Assembly (NCBI GenBank): GCA_002371495.1
Contig: DFIX01000007.1
Location: forward strand, 62,001 to 126,000
Source of the DNA: Eggerthellaceae bacterium UBA3686
GTDB taxonomy: Bacteria; Actinomycetota; Coriobacteriia; Coriobacteriales; Eggerthellaceae
DNA: 64,000 nucleotides
Reading direction: 5' to 3'
The notes beneath the pieces were generated by a model. That model was not told where the DNA came from. It worked only from the letters and a program-made list of their open reading frames with translations, and made no database searches. Positions within the stretch are counted from its first letter, which is position 1. The number at the start of each line of letters is the position of its first letter. Positions 7,829 to 15,928 of this stretch are shown here, one piece after another. A program made the position numbers and the translations under genes.

Positions 7829-7866
7829 TAACGAAACGCTCGGCTGGGCGGAGCGCGGTGGGATAG
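7829..7866 (+). repeat. Collapsed family 1 remnant
   Basis: It keeps the left flank TAACGAA and the right tail GCGCGGTGGGATA of family 1, but the whole core is gone and only a small GCTC/GAGC hairpin lies between. This looks like an internally deleted copy. Confidence 0.5.
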
Positions 7867-7893
7867 GGTAGATATAACGTTAGCCACAATGTG

Positions 7894-8865
7894 CTAGAGC
7901 ACGCGGTGGGTCAGTTCTTGGCCGGTTACGTAGCGGCGGAGGTTTTCGCACGTTATTTCGGCGATCAGGTCCTCAGTCTTATCGCTCTTGCCGAAGGCGC
8001 CGCCTGCTGCGTGCGGCGTGATCAGGCAGCGTTCGTTGCGCCACAGGGCATGCTTGACCGGCAGGGGCTCGGGATCGGTGACGTCGAGGGCCGCACCGCG
8101 CAGATGCCCGGCGTCTAGTACGCGCGCAAGGGCTTCGCAGTCGACGAAGTTGCCGCGGCCGACATTCACCAGAATGCCGCCCTCCTTGATCAAGAGCAGA
8201 CGACGCTCGCCGAAGTAGCGCACGGTCTTGCCCGTGTCGGGCATGCAGCAGACAACTACATCGGTCTGGGGAAGCAGGAATTCTGCGCGCGAAAGCGTCA
8301 CCAGCTCGTCAAAGCCTTCGCGCGGAGTATCGGTATTGCGGCACACCCCCGTAATGGACGCAACGTCGAAACCGACCAAGCGCTTGGCAACCTGGCGACC
8401 GATATCGCCGGCCCCGTAGATCATCACGCGGGCGCCTTCGAGCGACATGACGGGACCCAAACTGCGCCAGCCAACGGTTGCCTGATTCTTGGCGTAAATG
8501 CCCGTATTCTGGGCGATTGCAAGAATCTGGCCGACAACGAACTGGCTAATGGTATGACCGTAGGCACCGGCTGCGTTCGTCAGCATGATGCCTTCGGGAA
8601 ACTTGACACGCGCAGACGTGTACGCATCCACACCCGACCATGTTGATTGAACCCATTTCGTCGGGCTATCTTCTCCGCCGAGCAGCCTAACTGGCGGCTC
8701 GCCGATAATGACTTCGGCAACGTCGATGGCCTCGCGCAGCTTCTTGAAGCCAACTGGGATTGTCATGTCTGCTTCGAGCTGCACGACGTGGGCGCCTTCG
8801 CCGGCCGCCTGGCGGATTAGGTCCATGTGACGCTCCTTGAAGGGCGCCAATACGAGAATTTCCAT
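7894..8865 (-). CDS. D-isomer-specific 2-hydroxyacid dehydrogenase family protein
   Basis: NAD(P)-dependent oxidoreductase that interconverts a 2-keto acid and a D-2-hydroxy acid; the substrate cannot be told. The 323 residues hold a weakly conserved N-terminal substrate domain and a Rossmann domain with YGAGDIG (about residue 150), VNVGRGNFVD carrying the family arginine, DVTDPEPLP carrying the glutamate, and ITPHAAGG with the catalytic histidine. The ATG at 8865 is chosen over the GTG at 8874 because AGAGG lies 8 bases before the ATG. The gene stands alone. Confidence 0.88.
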   Translation of the reverse strand: MEILVLAPFKERHMDLIRQAAGEGAHVVQLEADMTIPVGFKKLREAIDVAEVIIGEPPVRLLGGEDSPTKWVQSTWSGVDAYTSARVKFPEGIMLTNAAGAYGHTISQFVVGQILAIAQNTGIYAKNQATVGWRSLGPVMSLEGARVMIYGAGDIGRQVAKRLVGFDVASITGVCRNTDTPREGFDELVTLSRAEFLLPQTDVVVCCMPDTGKTVRYFGERRLLLIKEGGILVNVGRGNFVDCEALARVLDAGHLRGAALDVTDPEPLPVKHALWRNERCLITPHAAGGAFGKSDKTEDLIAEITCENLRRYVTGQELTHRVL

Positions 8866-9059
8866 AACATTCACCTCTTCTGTAAGTTTTCCCTATGGTA
8901 CCAAGAGAAAACGAGGCGCACCCTCTGTATAGGTTGATTCTGGATAATCCTTTCGGGTAGCGCGCAGTTCAGGTTTTGTTCATAGGCGCATGCTATACTT
9001 TTCGGCCGTGTAATCCCCATTCAGTTGCTGAAAAGCTCGAAAGACAATAAGGAGAGCTC

Positions 9060-10334
9060 ATGGCTGGTCGCGATATCAACATTCCCTTCGGCCCCGACAG
9101 AACAGGCGAATTCAACCTGTCTTCGCTCGTGCCCGAAGTCGAGCCTGCTCAACCCGCAGATGCCGAAGGCGCTTCATCTGCCGAGCAGCCGCAAGCTGAA
9201 CCCGACCTGGGCAGCACGATCGGTTTCCAGCGAGTATCGGACCAGAGCCTTCCCGATTCTGCGTTCGAGGCCGCGCCAGCGCAAGCCTACGGAGCACCCG
9301 AAGAGGAGCAGCTCGCCACGGAAGCTGAAGAATCGGCACACGCCGACACCGAAAAACCCCTCGACAACCAGGCCGACGAGGTTGCCGCCGATGAATCGGA
9401 CGAGGGTTCGCCTGCGAGCAACGCGCTCGGCGGCATGCAGGCAAGCCTTGTGGCGTTGAAGGATTCAATCGGCCAAGGACGCGAACTGAAAGCGCGGGAG
9501 CGCGAACGCCAAGAATTCGGCGAAAAGCTCGATGCCGACCGCGAGGAGCTGGCCGACCGCGAGGATATCCTTGCAAATTACTTCGCACTTGCCGCCGAAC
9601 AAGATGAAATAATCAACCAGAACACGATTCAGCGCGATGCCCGGAAAGCAGAGCTTTCGCAAGTCATGGCCGACCAAGAGGCGACTTCCGAAGCGCTCGA
9701 GCGCATGCGCGACGAGCACGACTTGCAGCTACAGCCCTACGAAACCGCCCTCGGGCGTGCAAAAGCGGCAGCCGAACAGGCCAAAAACGACGAACGGAGC
9801 CGCAAGTCCGAGCTGAGCGCTGCCGAAACCGAAAAACGTCGCGCAGAAGGCGGCGACGATGAGGGCATGGCCGCGGCTCGGCTCGAAGTCGTGCAGCAGT
9901 CTTACGACGAGGCGCTCGCGCGAAGCGAACAGGCCAAGGAAGCGCTCGACAAGGCTCAGAAGCAATATGACGAGCTGCGCGAGCAGGTCGAGCAGGCGGA
10001 AGCGCCCCTCGAGCGGACGCTCGAGGATCTCGGTCAACAAGCCGAGGAGCTCAAAGAGAGCGTCAACCGCCTTGCCGACGCCATCTCTGCTGCACGCAAA
10101 CGGCGCCAGTATTGCGACACCGTCTACCAGTACCCCGACGAAACCGCAAAACTGCGTGAAGCGGTTGCCGCTGACGAAGAGACCGCCCGAAGGATGGACG
10201 AAGAGAACGAGGAGCTCCGTGAGCTCCTGGCTGACAGCAAACAGCGCTCCCGCGTGGCAAAGTTCGGCATCATCGGCATCGTCGTAATAATCATCATTAT
10301 CATCATCGCCGTGTTCGCGCTCGGCGGGCGCTAA
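9060..10334 (+). CDS. Tail-anchored coiled-coil protein of unknown function
   Basis: A 424-residue protein that I do not recognise. Residues 1-125 are acidic and rich in Ala, Glu and Pro, likely disordered. Residues ~130-395 are a long charged coiled coil (runs such as ELKARERERQEFGEKLDADR and EQVEQAEAPLERTLEDL). Residues ~403-421 are one helix of almost pure isoleucine and valine, ending GGR. There is no signal peptide, so the coiled coil should lie in the cytoplasm, tethered by its C-terminus. AAGGAGAG precedes the ATG. The methyltransferase gene follows after 21 bp and probably shares its mRNA. Confidence 0.8.
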   Translation: MAGRDINIPFGPDRTGEFNLSSLVPEVEPAQPADAEGASSAEQPQAEPDLGSTIGFQRVSDQSLPDSAFEAAPAQAYGAPEEEQLATEAEESAHADTEKPLDNQADEVAADESDEGSPASNALGGMQASLVALKDSIGQGRELKARERERQEFGEKLDADREELADREDILANYFALAAEQDEIINQNTIQRDARKAELSQVMADQEATSEALERMRDEHDLQLQPYETALGRAKAAAEQAKNDERSRKSELSAAETEKRRAEGGDDEGMAAARLEVVQQSYDEALARSEQAKEALDKAQKQYDELREQVEQAEAPLERTLEDLGQQAEELKESVNRLADAISAARKRRQYCDTVYQYPDETAKLREAVAADEETARRMDEENEELRELLADSKQRSRVAKFGIIGIVVIIIIIIIAVFALGGR

Positions 10335-10355
10335 TCCCCAGCCCGCTGCGACACC

Positions 10356-11195
10356 ATGAATCTCGTCGAGCTCGAAGATCTGAGCGATCGTCGATTGCGC
10401 CCGTATTCGGGCATGACCGACGGCCAGCTCAAGCGCGGAGAAGGTTTCAGGCGCGATAATCCCCGAGGACTGTTCATCGGGGAATCAGCGCGCGTCATCG
10501 AGCGCGCGCTCGATGCTGGCATACGACCCGTTTCGGCCCTCGTTGACGAGCGTTGGCTCGAACACGACAGGGCCATCGTCGAACGCATTCAGCAGGCGAA
10601 CCCTGATGCGCCGGTGTTTTTTGCAACAGCTTCGCAACATAAGAGTCTGACGGGTTACGAGGTAGTGCGCGGAACGCTCGCCTGCTTCGACCGCCCCGTA
10701 CCCCTGACACCTCAGGATGCAATCGAAGGCGCGCGCCGCATAGCCATTTTGGAAGATGTGACGAATTACGCGAACATGGGCGCGATTTTCCGCTCCGCCG
10801 CGGCGCTCGGCATAGATGCCGTGCTCGTTTCGCCTTCGTGCCATGACCCCTACTACCGGCGCTGCGCGCGCGTCAGCATGGGCGCCGTGTTCCAGGTCCC
10901 CTGGGCCCGCATCGATGGTCCCGCCGACTGGGCTCCGGAATTCATGCCGAGTCTGCATGCCCTCGGGTTCCAGAGCGCGGCCATGGCGCTGAAAGACGAC
11001 TCCATCGGCTTGCGTGACCCGCGATTGGCGCGCGCCAATCGCCTCGCGATCGTGTTGGGAACGGAAGGTGATGGTCTGAGGGAATCCACGATTGCCCGGT
11101 GCGACCACACGGTGCTCATTCCCATGGCTCACCAGGTCGACTCGCTCAACGTAGCCGCAGCGGCGGCCATCGCGTTTTGGGAGCTCACCCAATAG
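10356..11195 (+). CDS. SpoU/TrmH-family RNA 2'-O-methyltransferase
   Basis: Transfers methyl from S-adenosylmethionine to a ribose 2'-OH in rRNA or tRNA; the target is unknown. The 279 residues have an N-terminal substrate-binding part (GLFIGESARVIERAL) and the knotted SPOUT domain with its three motifs: NMGAIFRSAAALGID (about 145), VLGTEGDGL (about 232) and the knot IPMAHQVDSLNVAAAAAI (about 255). The start is the first ATG, since the N-terminal region matches the family; no good Shine-Dalgarno is seen, so translation may be coupled to the gene before it. An unusually long hairpin follows. Confidence 0.9.
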   Translation: MNLVELEDLSDRRLRPYSGMTDGQLKRGEGFRRDNPRGLFIGESARVIERALDAGIRPVSALVDERWLEHDRAIVERIQQANPDAPVFFATASQHKSLTGYEVVRGTLACFDRPVPLTPQDAIEGARRIAILEDVTNYANMGAIFRSAAALGIDAVLVSPSCHDPYYRRCARVSMGAVFQVPWARIDGPADWAPEFMPSLHALGFQSAAMALKDDSIGLRDPRLARANRLAIVLGTEGDGLRESTIARCDHTVLIPMAHQVDSLNVAAAAAIAFWELTQ

Positions 11196-11202
11196 GCAGC
11201 CA

Positions 11203-11237
11203 GAATGAGTCGGAAGAGCGGTTCTTCCGACTCATTC
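11203..11237 (+). terminator. Hairpin after the methyltransferase gene
   Basis: GAATGAGTCGGAAG pairs with CTTCCGACTCATTC (14 bp, 7-base loop) 7 bases after the stop. No T-run follows, so it may be a weak terminator or 3' end protector. Confidence 0.5.
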
Positions 11238-11272
11238 GAAGAGGCTTCACTTAACTGCATGGCATTGATTAA

Positions 11273-11395
11273 GACCACAGCAGCCCTGGTCGGCGACAGG
11301 GTGCGTAGCCGCTTCCGCAGCTACTGACTTAAACTATACAAAACGCGAGGAGCTGTAGGCCTAGCGCCCTGCCGCCGACCAGGGCGGACGGTCGA
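11273..11395 (+). repeat. Family 2 structured element, copy 1
   Basis: The outer arms CCCTGGTCGGCG...CGCCGACCAGGG are complementary. Inside lie TGCGTAGCCGCTTCCGCAGC and GAGGAGCTGTAGGCCTAGCG, which are identical in copy 2 (29732-29853), while the arms differ. It lies between convergent genes (SpoU methyltransferase and the 4-TM protein). Confidence 0.85.
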
Positions 11396-11429
11396 GGGGC
11401 CAGCGTGAACAGCAACCATTCCGGCAAGC

Positions 11430-11834
11430 TCAGGCGGCGTCGGCGTGCTTGACCCAAAGAACGATTGCGACCACGGCAAAGGCGGCGGCGATCACGGGGT
11501 AAGCGTAAACGTAAGGCGAAGCGGTGCCCGCAATCTGGAAGATTCCCACAAGACAGCTTCCGATGGTAAGGGCCGCCAAGGAAATCGCCCATGCTTGGCG
11601 GGTCTGCCGCGGGGCCGGCCGCACCTTGGCGGCGTACAGCGCCAAGGCCAGGCACGCTCCCCCGATAAGGGGCACAGCGAACATGAACGACATGAACGGA
11701 CTGTAAACCCCGTGGCTGAACTGCGCGTAGATTACCGCGAACGCCACGCATGCCAACGATGCCACCAGATAACGCCGCGCAGCGCGCGCATGCTCCAAGC
11801 TTCGAGAGCCCGATTCGCTAACCGAAGTAGACAA
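11430..11834 (-). CDS. Small four-helix membrane protein
   Basis: A 134-residue protein with four predicted membrane helices (SLACVAFAVIYAQF, FMFAVPLIGGACLALALY, WAISLAALTIGSCLVGIF, VIAAAFAVVAIVLWV) and a short basic N-terminus. No family recognised. The ATG at 11834 overlaps the end of the phosphodiester glycosidase gene by 17 bases, so the two are translated together; the small protein may help the envelope unit formed with that gene and the GT2-GtrA gene. Confidence 0.75.
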   Translation of the reverse strand: MSTSVSESGSRSLEHARAARRYLVASLACVAFAVIYAQFSHGVYSPFMSFMFAVPLIGGACLALALYAAKVRPAPRQTRQAWAISLAALTIGSCLVGIFQIAGTASPYVYAYPVIAAAFAVVAIVLWVKHADAA

Positions 11835-13041
11835 TGTCGCTCACCTTCCTCTCACCCGAGCTGTTGCCGCTCGTCGGGTTGTTCAGCACCTCGCCTTTGA
11901 AATACAGTGTGGTCGACCCGCCGCCGTCGAGGTTGTAGGCATACGTGGCCCCGTTGTCGCGCAACACCTGCGCGAGCTGGTAAAGCGAGAGCCCCTCGCT
12001 CTGGTCCGTACGGCCGTCCGAAACCACCACGACATAGTGCAGGGGCTCGACCATGCCAATCGCCGTGCGAGGATTGCTGTTCCTCGACTGATCGACCTCG
12101 TCGTCCGCATCTACTGCGAGTTGCCCATCGTTGACCAGGGTCGGCCCGAACGACAGCACCTGCCAAGCACCCGAGTCCACAAGGCTTTGAGCCGATGCCT
12201 CATCTTGCGAAACCGAGGCCATCGTGCCGTCGGCGTACACTACGAGCGCATCAGTTCCATCTGCGGCTTCGTCGCGGTACAGCACCCCGTTTCGCACTAC
12301 GTACCCGTAATCGCGGAACCCGTAGTAGTCGCCGTTTATCGCCAGAATCGCGCTGGCATCTTCGGCCATGTTCGAAGTCGTGTCCTTCAAATTGCGCCCG
12401 AACGCGCCTTGGGCCAGGGCGGTCTTCAGGTATTCGGCGCTTGATACCTGTATATCGGCAACGTAGATGTCGGTATCATACGCACGTACCTGCGACACGC
12501 TGATCTGCATGTTCTCATCAGAGTAGCTCCCAACCTGCGTTCCCAGCGACGCGCTTGCCGAACCGGCAACGATGCTCGTAGGCTGCGTCGCAGATTCGCT
12601 CGAACCTGATCCGCTATCAGAAGAGGCCTTCCCCTTGCCTCGCGCGCTTGCTTTGCCATGCCCACGCGAACGCTTCGAGCTGCTGTTTGACGAAGAATCG
12701 CTCGCCTCTTCGGATTGGCTGGCCTGACCTGTTTCATCGGACTGATCGGTCCCCTGACCTGTCGCGGTTGATCCAACGGCAAGCTCGCCAGAATCAGATT
12801 CAGCTGCCTCTTGGGCAGCAACAGCGCTCGCGAAGTCTGCCGCTTGGGCCTGCTGCTGAACGCGCCCAATGGCAAACGTGTCGAGCAGCACGAAAACGGT
12901 GAGAGCAGCGACGAGCAGCGACGACGCCCATACCCATACGTCACGCTTCCTTCGCACCTCTGCGCCCGCAGCTCGCAAAGGCGCCGTGCGAGCTGCGTCG
13001 CTAGGCTGCAAGGTATCTGCCGGCCAATCCGTACGAAACAT
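11818..13041 (-). CDS. Membrane-anchored phosphodiester glycosidase (NAGPA-domain) protein
   Basis: The family removes a sugar linked through a phosphodiester and is often found with exopolysaccharide genes. The 407 residues have a short cytoplasmic head, a membrane helix (VWASSLLVAALTVFVLLDTF, about 36-55), a Ser/Gly/Lys-rich linker, and the outside enzyme domain (about 185-405) with AINGDYYGFRDYGYVVRNG, FGPTLVNDG, NPRTAIGMVE and the hallmark YAYNLDGGGSTTLYFKG near the end. The ATG at 13041 is chosen because AAGGGGGT lies upstream; a longer ORF exists but would overlap the preceding gene further. It overlaps the GT2-GtrA gene by 41 bases. Confidence 0.88.
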   Translation of the reverse strand: MFRTDWPADTLQPSDAARTAPLRAAGAEVRRKRDVWVWASSLLVAALTVFVLLDTFAIGRVQQQAQAADFASAVAAQEAAESDSGELAVGSTATGQGTDQSDETGQASQSEEASDSSSNSSSKRSRGHGKASARGKGKASSDSGSGSSESATQPTSIVAGSASASLGTQVGSYSDENMQISVSQVRAYDTDIYVADIQVSSAEYLKTALAQGAFGRNLKDTTSNMAEDASAILAINGDYYGFRDYGYVVRNGVLYRDEAADGTDALVVYADGTMASVSQDEASAQSLVDSGAWQVLSFGPTLVNDGQLAVDADDEVDQSRNSNPRTAIGMVEPLHYVVVVSDGRTDQSEGLSLYQLAQVLRDNGATYAYNLDGGGSTTLYFKGEVLNNPTSGNSSGERKVSDIVYFG

Positions 13042-14128
13042 CGCCGTGACCCCCTTCCAAAGACGGGGCCTTCGGTTTCGCGCCCTTCGTGAAGACCCAA
13101 TTTCGTTGCACGAAATAGCTGATGACGAATAGGACACTATCGACCAGCACTTTTATGGCAACGAGCGGGGCACCCGTAGCGGAAAGAGCCGCCACGAGCC
13201 CTGCGCTCGAGAGCATTTGGGCCACGAACAGGGCAAAGTAGCGCCACGCCTGCTCGCGGGCATCGCCCTTGGAGCTTTCCGAATCGCGGAAGCTCCAGTA
13301 CCTGTTCAGCGAGAAATTCGCGACGCCCGACACCACGCGCGCCGCAACGGTGGCAACAAATGCGATTAGCGCGACATCAAGGTCAACGAAAGCCGCGATG
13401 CAGGCGAAAAGGCCCAAATCGATAGTCGCGCAGGCAAGCGAGCTTGCGCCGAAACGGGCCAGCTGCCGGTATATCCTCAGCGAATCGCGCACGGTCGAGA
13501 AGTGCGAGCCCGCGTTGTTGGCGTGATACACCGTCGCGATGGGGACCATCTGGATCGGCATTCCACGCTTCGCCGCGTCGGTTAGGAAGTTCATCTCGTA
13601 TTCGTAACGCTCCCCCGGAACCGACAGCGCATACGGAATCAGGTCCACGGGAATGGCGCGCAGTCCCGTTTGCGTATCGGGACATTCGAGCCCGGTATCG
13701 AACCTGAAATAGGCCGAGCTAAACGCATTGCCCAACCTGCTGCGCAGCGGCACGCTTTTGGCACCCAGGTCTCTCACCCCAATGGTCACATGGTCGTGTC
13801 GCCCGTCTGCGCGCTCGACCACCCGCACGATGTCGCGGGCAAGGTGCTGTCCGTCGTCGTCAGCCGTAACGACATGGGTCGCTTCGGGAAAGAACTCGCC
13901 GACGGATGCAAACCCGGTCTTGAGCGCCGAACCTTTCCCGAGGTTTTTCTCGTGATGGATCACGCGCACGCCATCCTGCTCGAGCCTGCCGAACAGCTCG
14001 TCGCACGACGGCTTGCTTCCATCGTCGACGACGATGAAGCGCGAAAGTCCATAAAACCGCAAATCGTCGATGAGCTTCGCGAGGCGCTCGTCGGGGTCGA
14101 TAGTAGGAATAACCACTACGGTCTTCAT
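13001..14128 (-). CDS. Glycosyltransferase family 2 fused to a GtrA membrane domain
   Basis: Likely makes a lipid-linked sugar (dolichol-phosphate-mannose-synthase-like) and moves it, or helps move it, across the membrane. The 375 residues begin MKTVVVIPTIDPDERLAKL; GT2 motifs are VVDDGSKPSC, NLGKGSALKTGF and TADDDGQH (nucleotide-sugar/metal site) within residues 1-220. Residues 230-355 are a GtrA-type domain with four helices and the signature RVVSGVANFSLNRYWSF. AGGAGG lies 5-6 bases before the ATG at 14128. It is the first gene of a three-gene envelope unit with the phosphodiester glycosidase and 4-TM protein. Confidence 0.9.
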   Translation of the reverse strand: MKTVVVIPTIDPDERLAKLIDDLRFYGLSRFIVVDDGSKPSCDELFGRLEQDGVRVIHHEKNLGKGSALKTGFASVGEFFPEATHVVTADDDGQHLARDIVRVVERADGRHDHVTIGVRDLGAKSVPLRSRLGNAFSSAYFRFDTGLECPDTQTGLRAIPVDLIPYALSVPGERYEYEMNFLTDAAKRGMPIQMVPIATVYHANNAGSHFSTVRDSLRIYRQLARFGASSLACATIDLGLFACIAAFVDLDVALIAFVATVAARVVSGVANFSLNRYWSFRDSESSKGDAREQAWRYFALFVAQMLSSAGLVAALSATGAPLVAIKVLVDSVLFVISYFVQRNWVFTKGAKPKAPSLEGGHGDVSYGLAGRYLAA

Positions 14129-14230
14129 GCTTGCCTCCTTCTGCTTTCTTGCAATTGCGGATGCGGGGACCATCCCCGATTGCAAGCCCATTGTGGCAAG
14201 CGCACCTTTAATCGCCCTGAAAGCGGAATG

Positions 14231-14276
14231 AGGTGCAAAAGGGTCAGACCCTTTTGCACTATGGCACTTTTGCACC
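14231..14276. repeat. Family 3 palindrome, copy 1
   Basis: GTGCAAAAGGGTC-A-GACCCTTTTGCAC (14233-14259) is a perfect 13-bp palindrome with one central base. A further CTTTTGCACCT (14266-14276) can pair instead with the left arm, giving two competing folds. Copy 2 is at 33911-33943. Confidence 0.85.
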
Positions 14277-14316
14277 TTGTAGGTAATCGGCCACTCCAGG
14301 GGTAAGTGATCGAGAG

Positions 14317-15849
14317 CTAGAGCAGCCCCATCCACTGCCAATACGGAATCGATACGGCAAGACCAATAAGGCTGATCAGCGTGTACAGAAGGCAGTACTT
14401 GGCCATGTCGGCATGGCGCACCATCTGGCCATCAACCGAATAGAACGCTGCCAGATACGTCGCGGTTTGGTACAGGGCGAACCACGGGCTTATAACCGCG
14501 TACATCGCGAAGCCGACCACCCAGGGGTTTATGCCGATGCCCGCGCAAAGAGGGACGATGAAGACCATGACGATGTTGAGGTAAGCGATCTCGGAGACGA
14601 TGACGAACCTCAAGATGACGGTCACGACCGCCGCGCCGAGTACGAACGCGTACGGATTTCCCGCTAGGGCTTCAAATGCCGGCCCAGCCGCGACAACGAC
14701 CCACTGCTGGATGCCCGCCGCGTCGAAGACGTTTGCGAGTCCCATGGCAATGCCCACAAAGACCAGCGACTCCCAGCTGATGTCCTCGCGGAAACCGGAT
14801 TTTCCCATGATGCCGCAGGCGACGGTCGCGGCGAACGCCACAAGGGCCACCACATGGGCCGCCACATGGTGCAACGGCTCGGTTACCCAGAGCAACACGG
14901 TGATCACGATGATGGCAGCCATGCGCTTTTCGTGCGCCGACATAGGCGAGCTGGGCGCACCGGGGGCATCGGATGCGTCGAGCGCATCCGACGATCCCGA
15001 GGAGTTGGGCAATCTGGACGCGTGGGGCGCATCGAGGACGCCAGACAAGCCGCCATCGGGGTCGGCCGCTTCACCCGCATCATAAGCGACGGCATTCCGC
15101 TTGGTAGACGAGTTTCCGTCCGGGCGGTAAATCACAATGATCGCAACAAGGTTCAGCACCGCCACCAGCACGAACCACGGCAATGCCGCCAAAAACCAGT
15201 GGAGCATGTCGAATTGCGCCCTGACCCCTTCGGGCAGAAGGCCCAGCAGGGCGTAGCCGATGATCGAGGCGCTCAGCACCGCCGGCGCTACGCTGCGGAT
15301 GCTGCAGAACGTGGCCAGGAACAGCCCCTGCATGGGCTTGCCGAAACGCTCGTAGCCCAGCGCATCGCCAACCCCTTGCGCAAGCGGGGTCAGCATCGAA
15401 GCCTTGGCGGCCATGCTCGGCACGAGCGGGCCGACGATAGTCCCCGCCGCAAAAAGCCCCGTGACCTGCGCGACGAATGTATTAGGAAACATCCTCACGA
15501 TGGCAAGCGCCATACGCTTGAGCAGCCCCGAGCGCTTCATGCCCGCGCCAAGCCCAAAAGCCGCCACCAGCAGCCACCACGTGCTCGCCGAAAACGCCGA
15601 AAGGGCGACCGACGAATCGATGCCCGCGACCATGGCGAAAAGCGCCACCATGACGACGCCGGTTGCATAGGTGGGCAGCACCCCCGCCACCCACCACACA
15701 ATGGCGCCGAGTAGTATTGCAAGGCAGCGCACGCCCTGCTCCGAAAGACCGATATCGGGACAGAGCAGCCCAAATGTAAGCCCGAGCACGACGCCCCCAA
15801 CGGCGCCGATGGCCTTCTTCTTGCCCAGTATTCCCGACCCTGATCCCAT
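14317..15849 (-). CDS. DASS/SLC13-family anion transporter
   Basis: Integral membrane carrier, usually for di- or tricarboxylates or sulfate coupled to sodium or exchange; the substrate here is unknown. About 510 residues with at least ten hydrophobic helices; recognisable regions are AGTIVGPLVPSMAAKASML near the first hairpin and the C-terminal FVIVSEIAYLNIVMVFIVPL. A hydrophilic loop of about 70 residues rich in Asp, Ala, Pro and Ser (about 275-345) splits the two halves, longer than common in the family. The ATG at 15849 lies 7 bases after a TACAAT box and has no Shine-Dalgarno, so the mRNA is probably leaderless. Confidence 0.85.
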   Translation of the reverse strand: MGSGSGILGKKKAIGAVGGVVLGLTFGLLCPDIGLSEQGVRCLAILLGAIVWWVAGVLPTYATGVVMVALFAMVAGIDSSVALSAFSASTWWLLVAAFGLGAGMKRSGLLKRMALAIVRMFPNTFVAQVTGLFAAGTIVGPLVPSMAAKASMLTPLAQGVGDALGYERFGKPMQGLFLATFCSIRSVAPAVLSASIIGYALLGLLPEGVRAQFDMLHWFLAALPWFVLVAVLNLVAIIVIYRPDGNSSTKRNAVAYDAGEAADPDGGLSGVLDAPHASRLPNSSGSSDALDASDAPGAPSSPMSAHEKRMAAIIVITVLLWVTEPLHHVAAHVVALVAFAATVACGIMGKSGFREDISWESLVFVGIAMGLANVFDAAGIQQWVVVAAGPAFEALAGNPYAFVLGAAVVTVILRFVIVSEIAYLNIVMVFIVPLCAGIGINPWVVGFAMYAVISPWFALYQTATYLAAFYSVDGQMVRHADMAKYCLLYTLISLIGLAVSIPYWQWMGLL

Positions 15850-15856
15850 AAGGCCG

Positions 15857-15886
15857 ATTGTAGTACGGAATGCAACAAGAGACCAA
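15857..15886 (-). promoter_or_regulatory. Promoter of the DASS transporter gene, leaderless arrangement
   Basis: On the minus strand TTGGTC (complement of 15881-15886), an 18-bp spacer and TACAAT (complement of 15857-15862) are followed by exactly 7 bases and the ATG at 15849. Confidence 0.6.
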
Positions 15887-15925
15887 TCCCCTGCTATGTT
15901 CAGAATGACGTGAACAGGGGACGGT
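15885..15925. repeat. Degenerate family 4 element
   Basis: CCCCT...GTTCA and TGAAC-AGGGGACGG form an imperfect inverted repeat sharing the ggggacgg motif with the element at 427-507. It lies next to the stop codon of the VWA gene. Confidence 0.4.
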
Positions 15926-15928
15926 AAG

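Larger units (their letters stand above)
7304..7893. other. About 590-bp intergenic region without a supported gene
   Basis: Between the infA promoter and the hydroxyacid dehydrogenase stop. The small ORFs here lack start signals and family features. The region holds a nested inverted repeat (7571-7712) and a collapsed family 1 element (7829-7866). The remainder (about 7304-7560) shows nothing I recognise. Confidence 0.6.
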
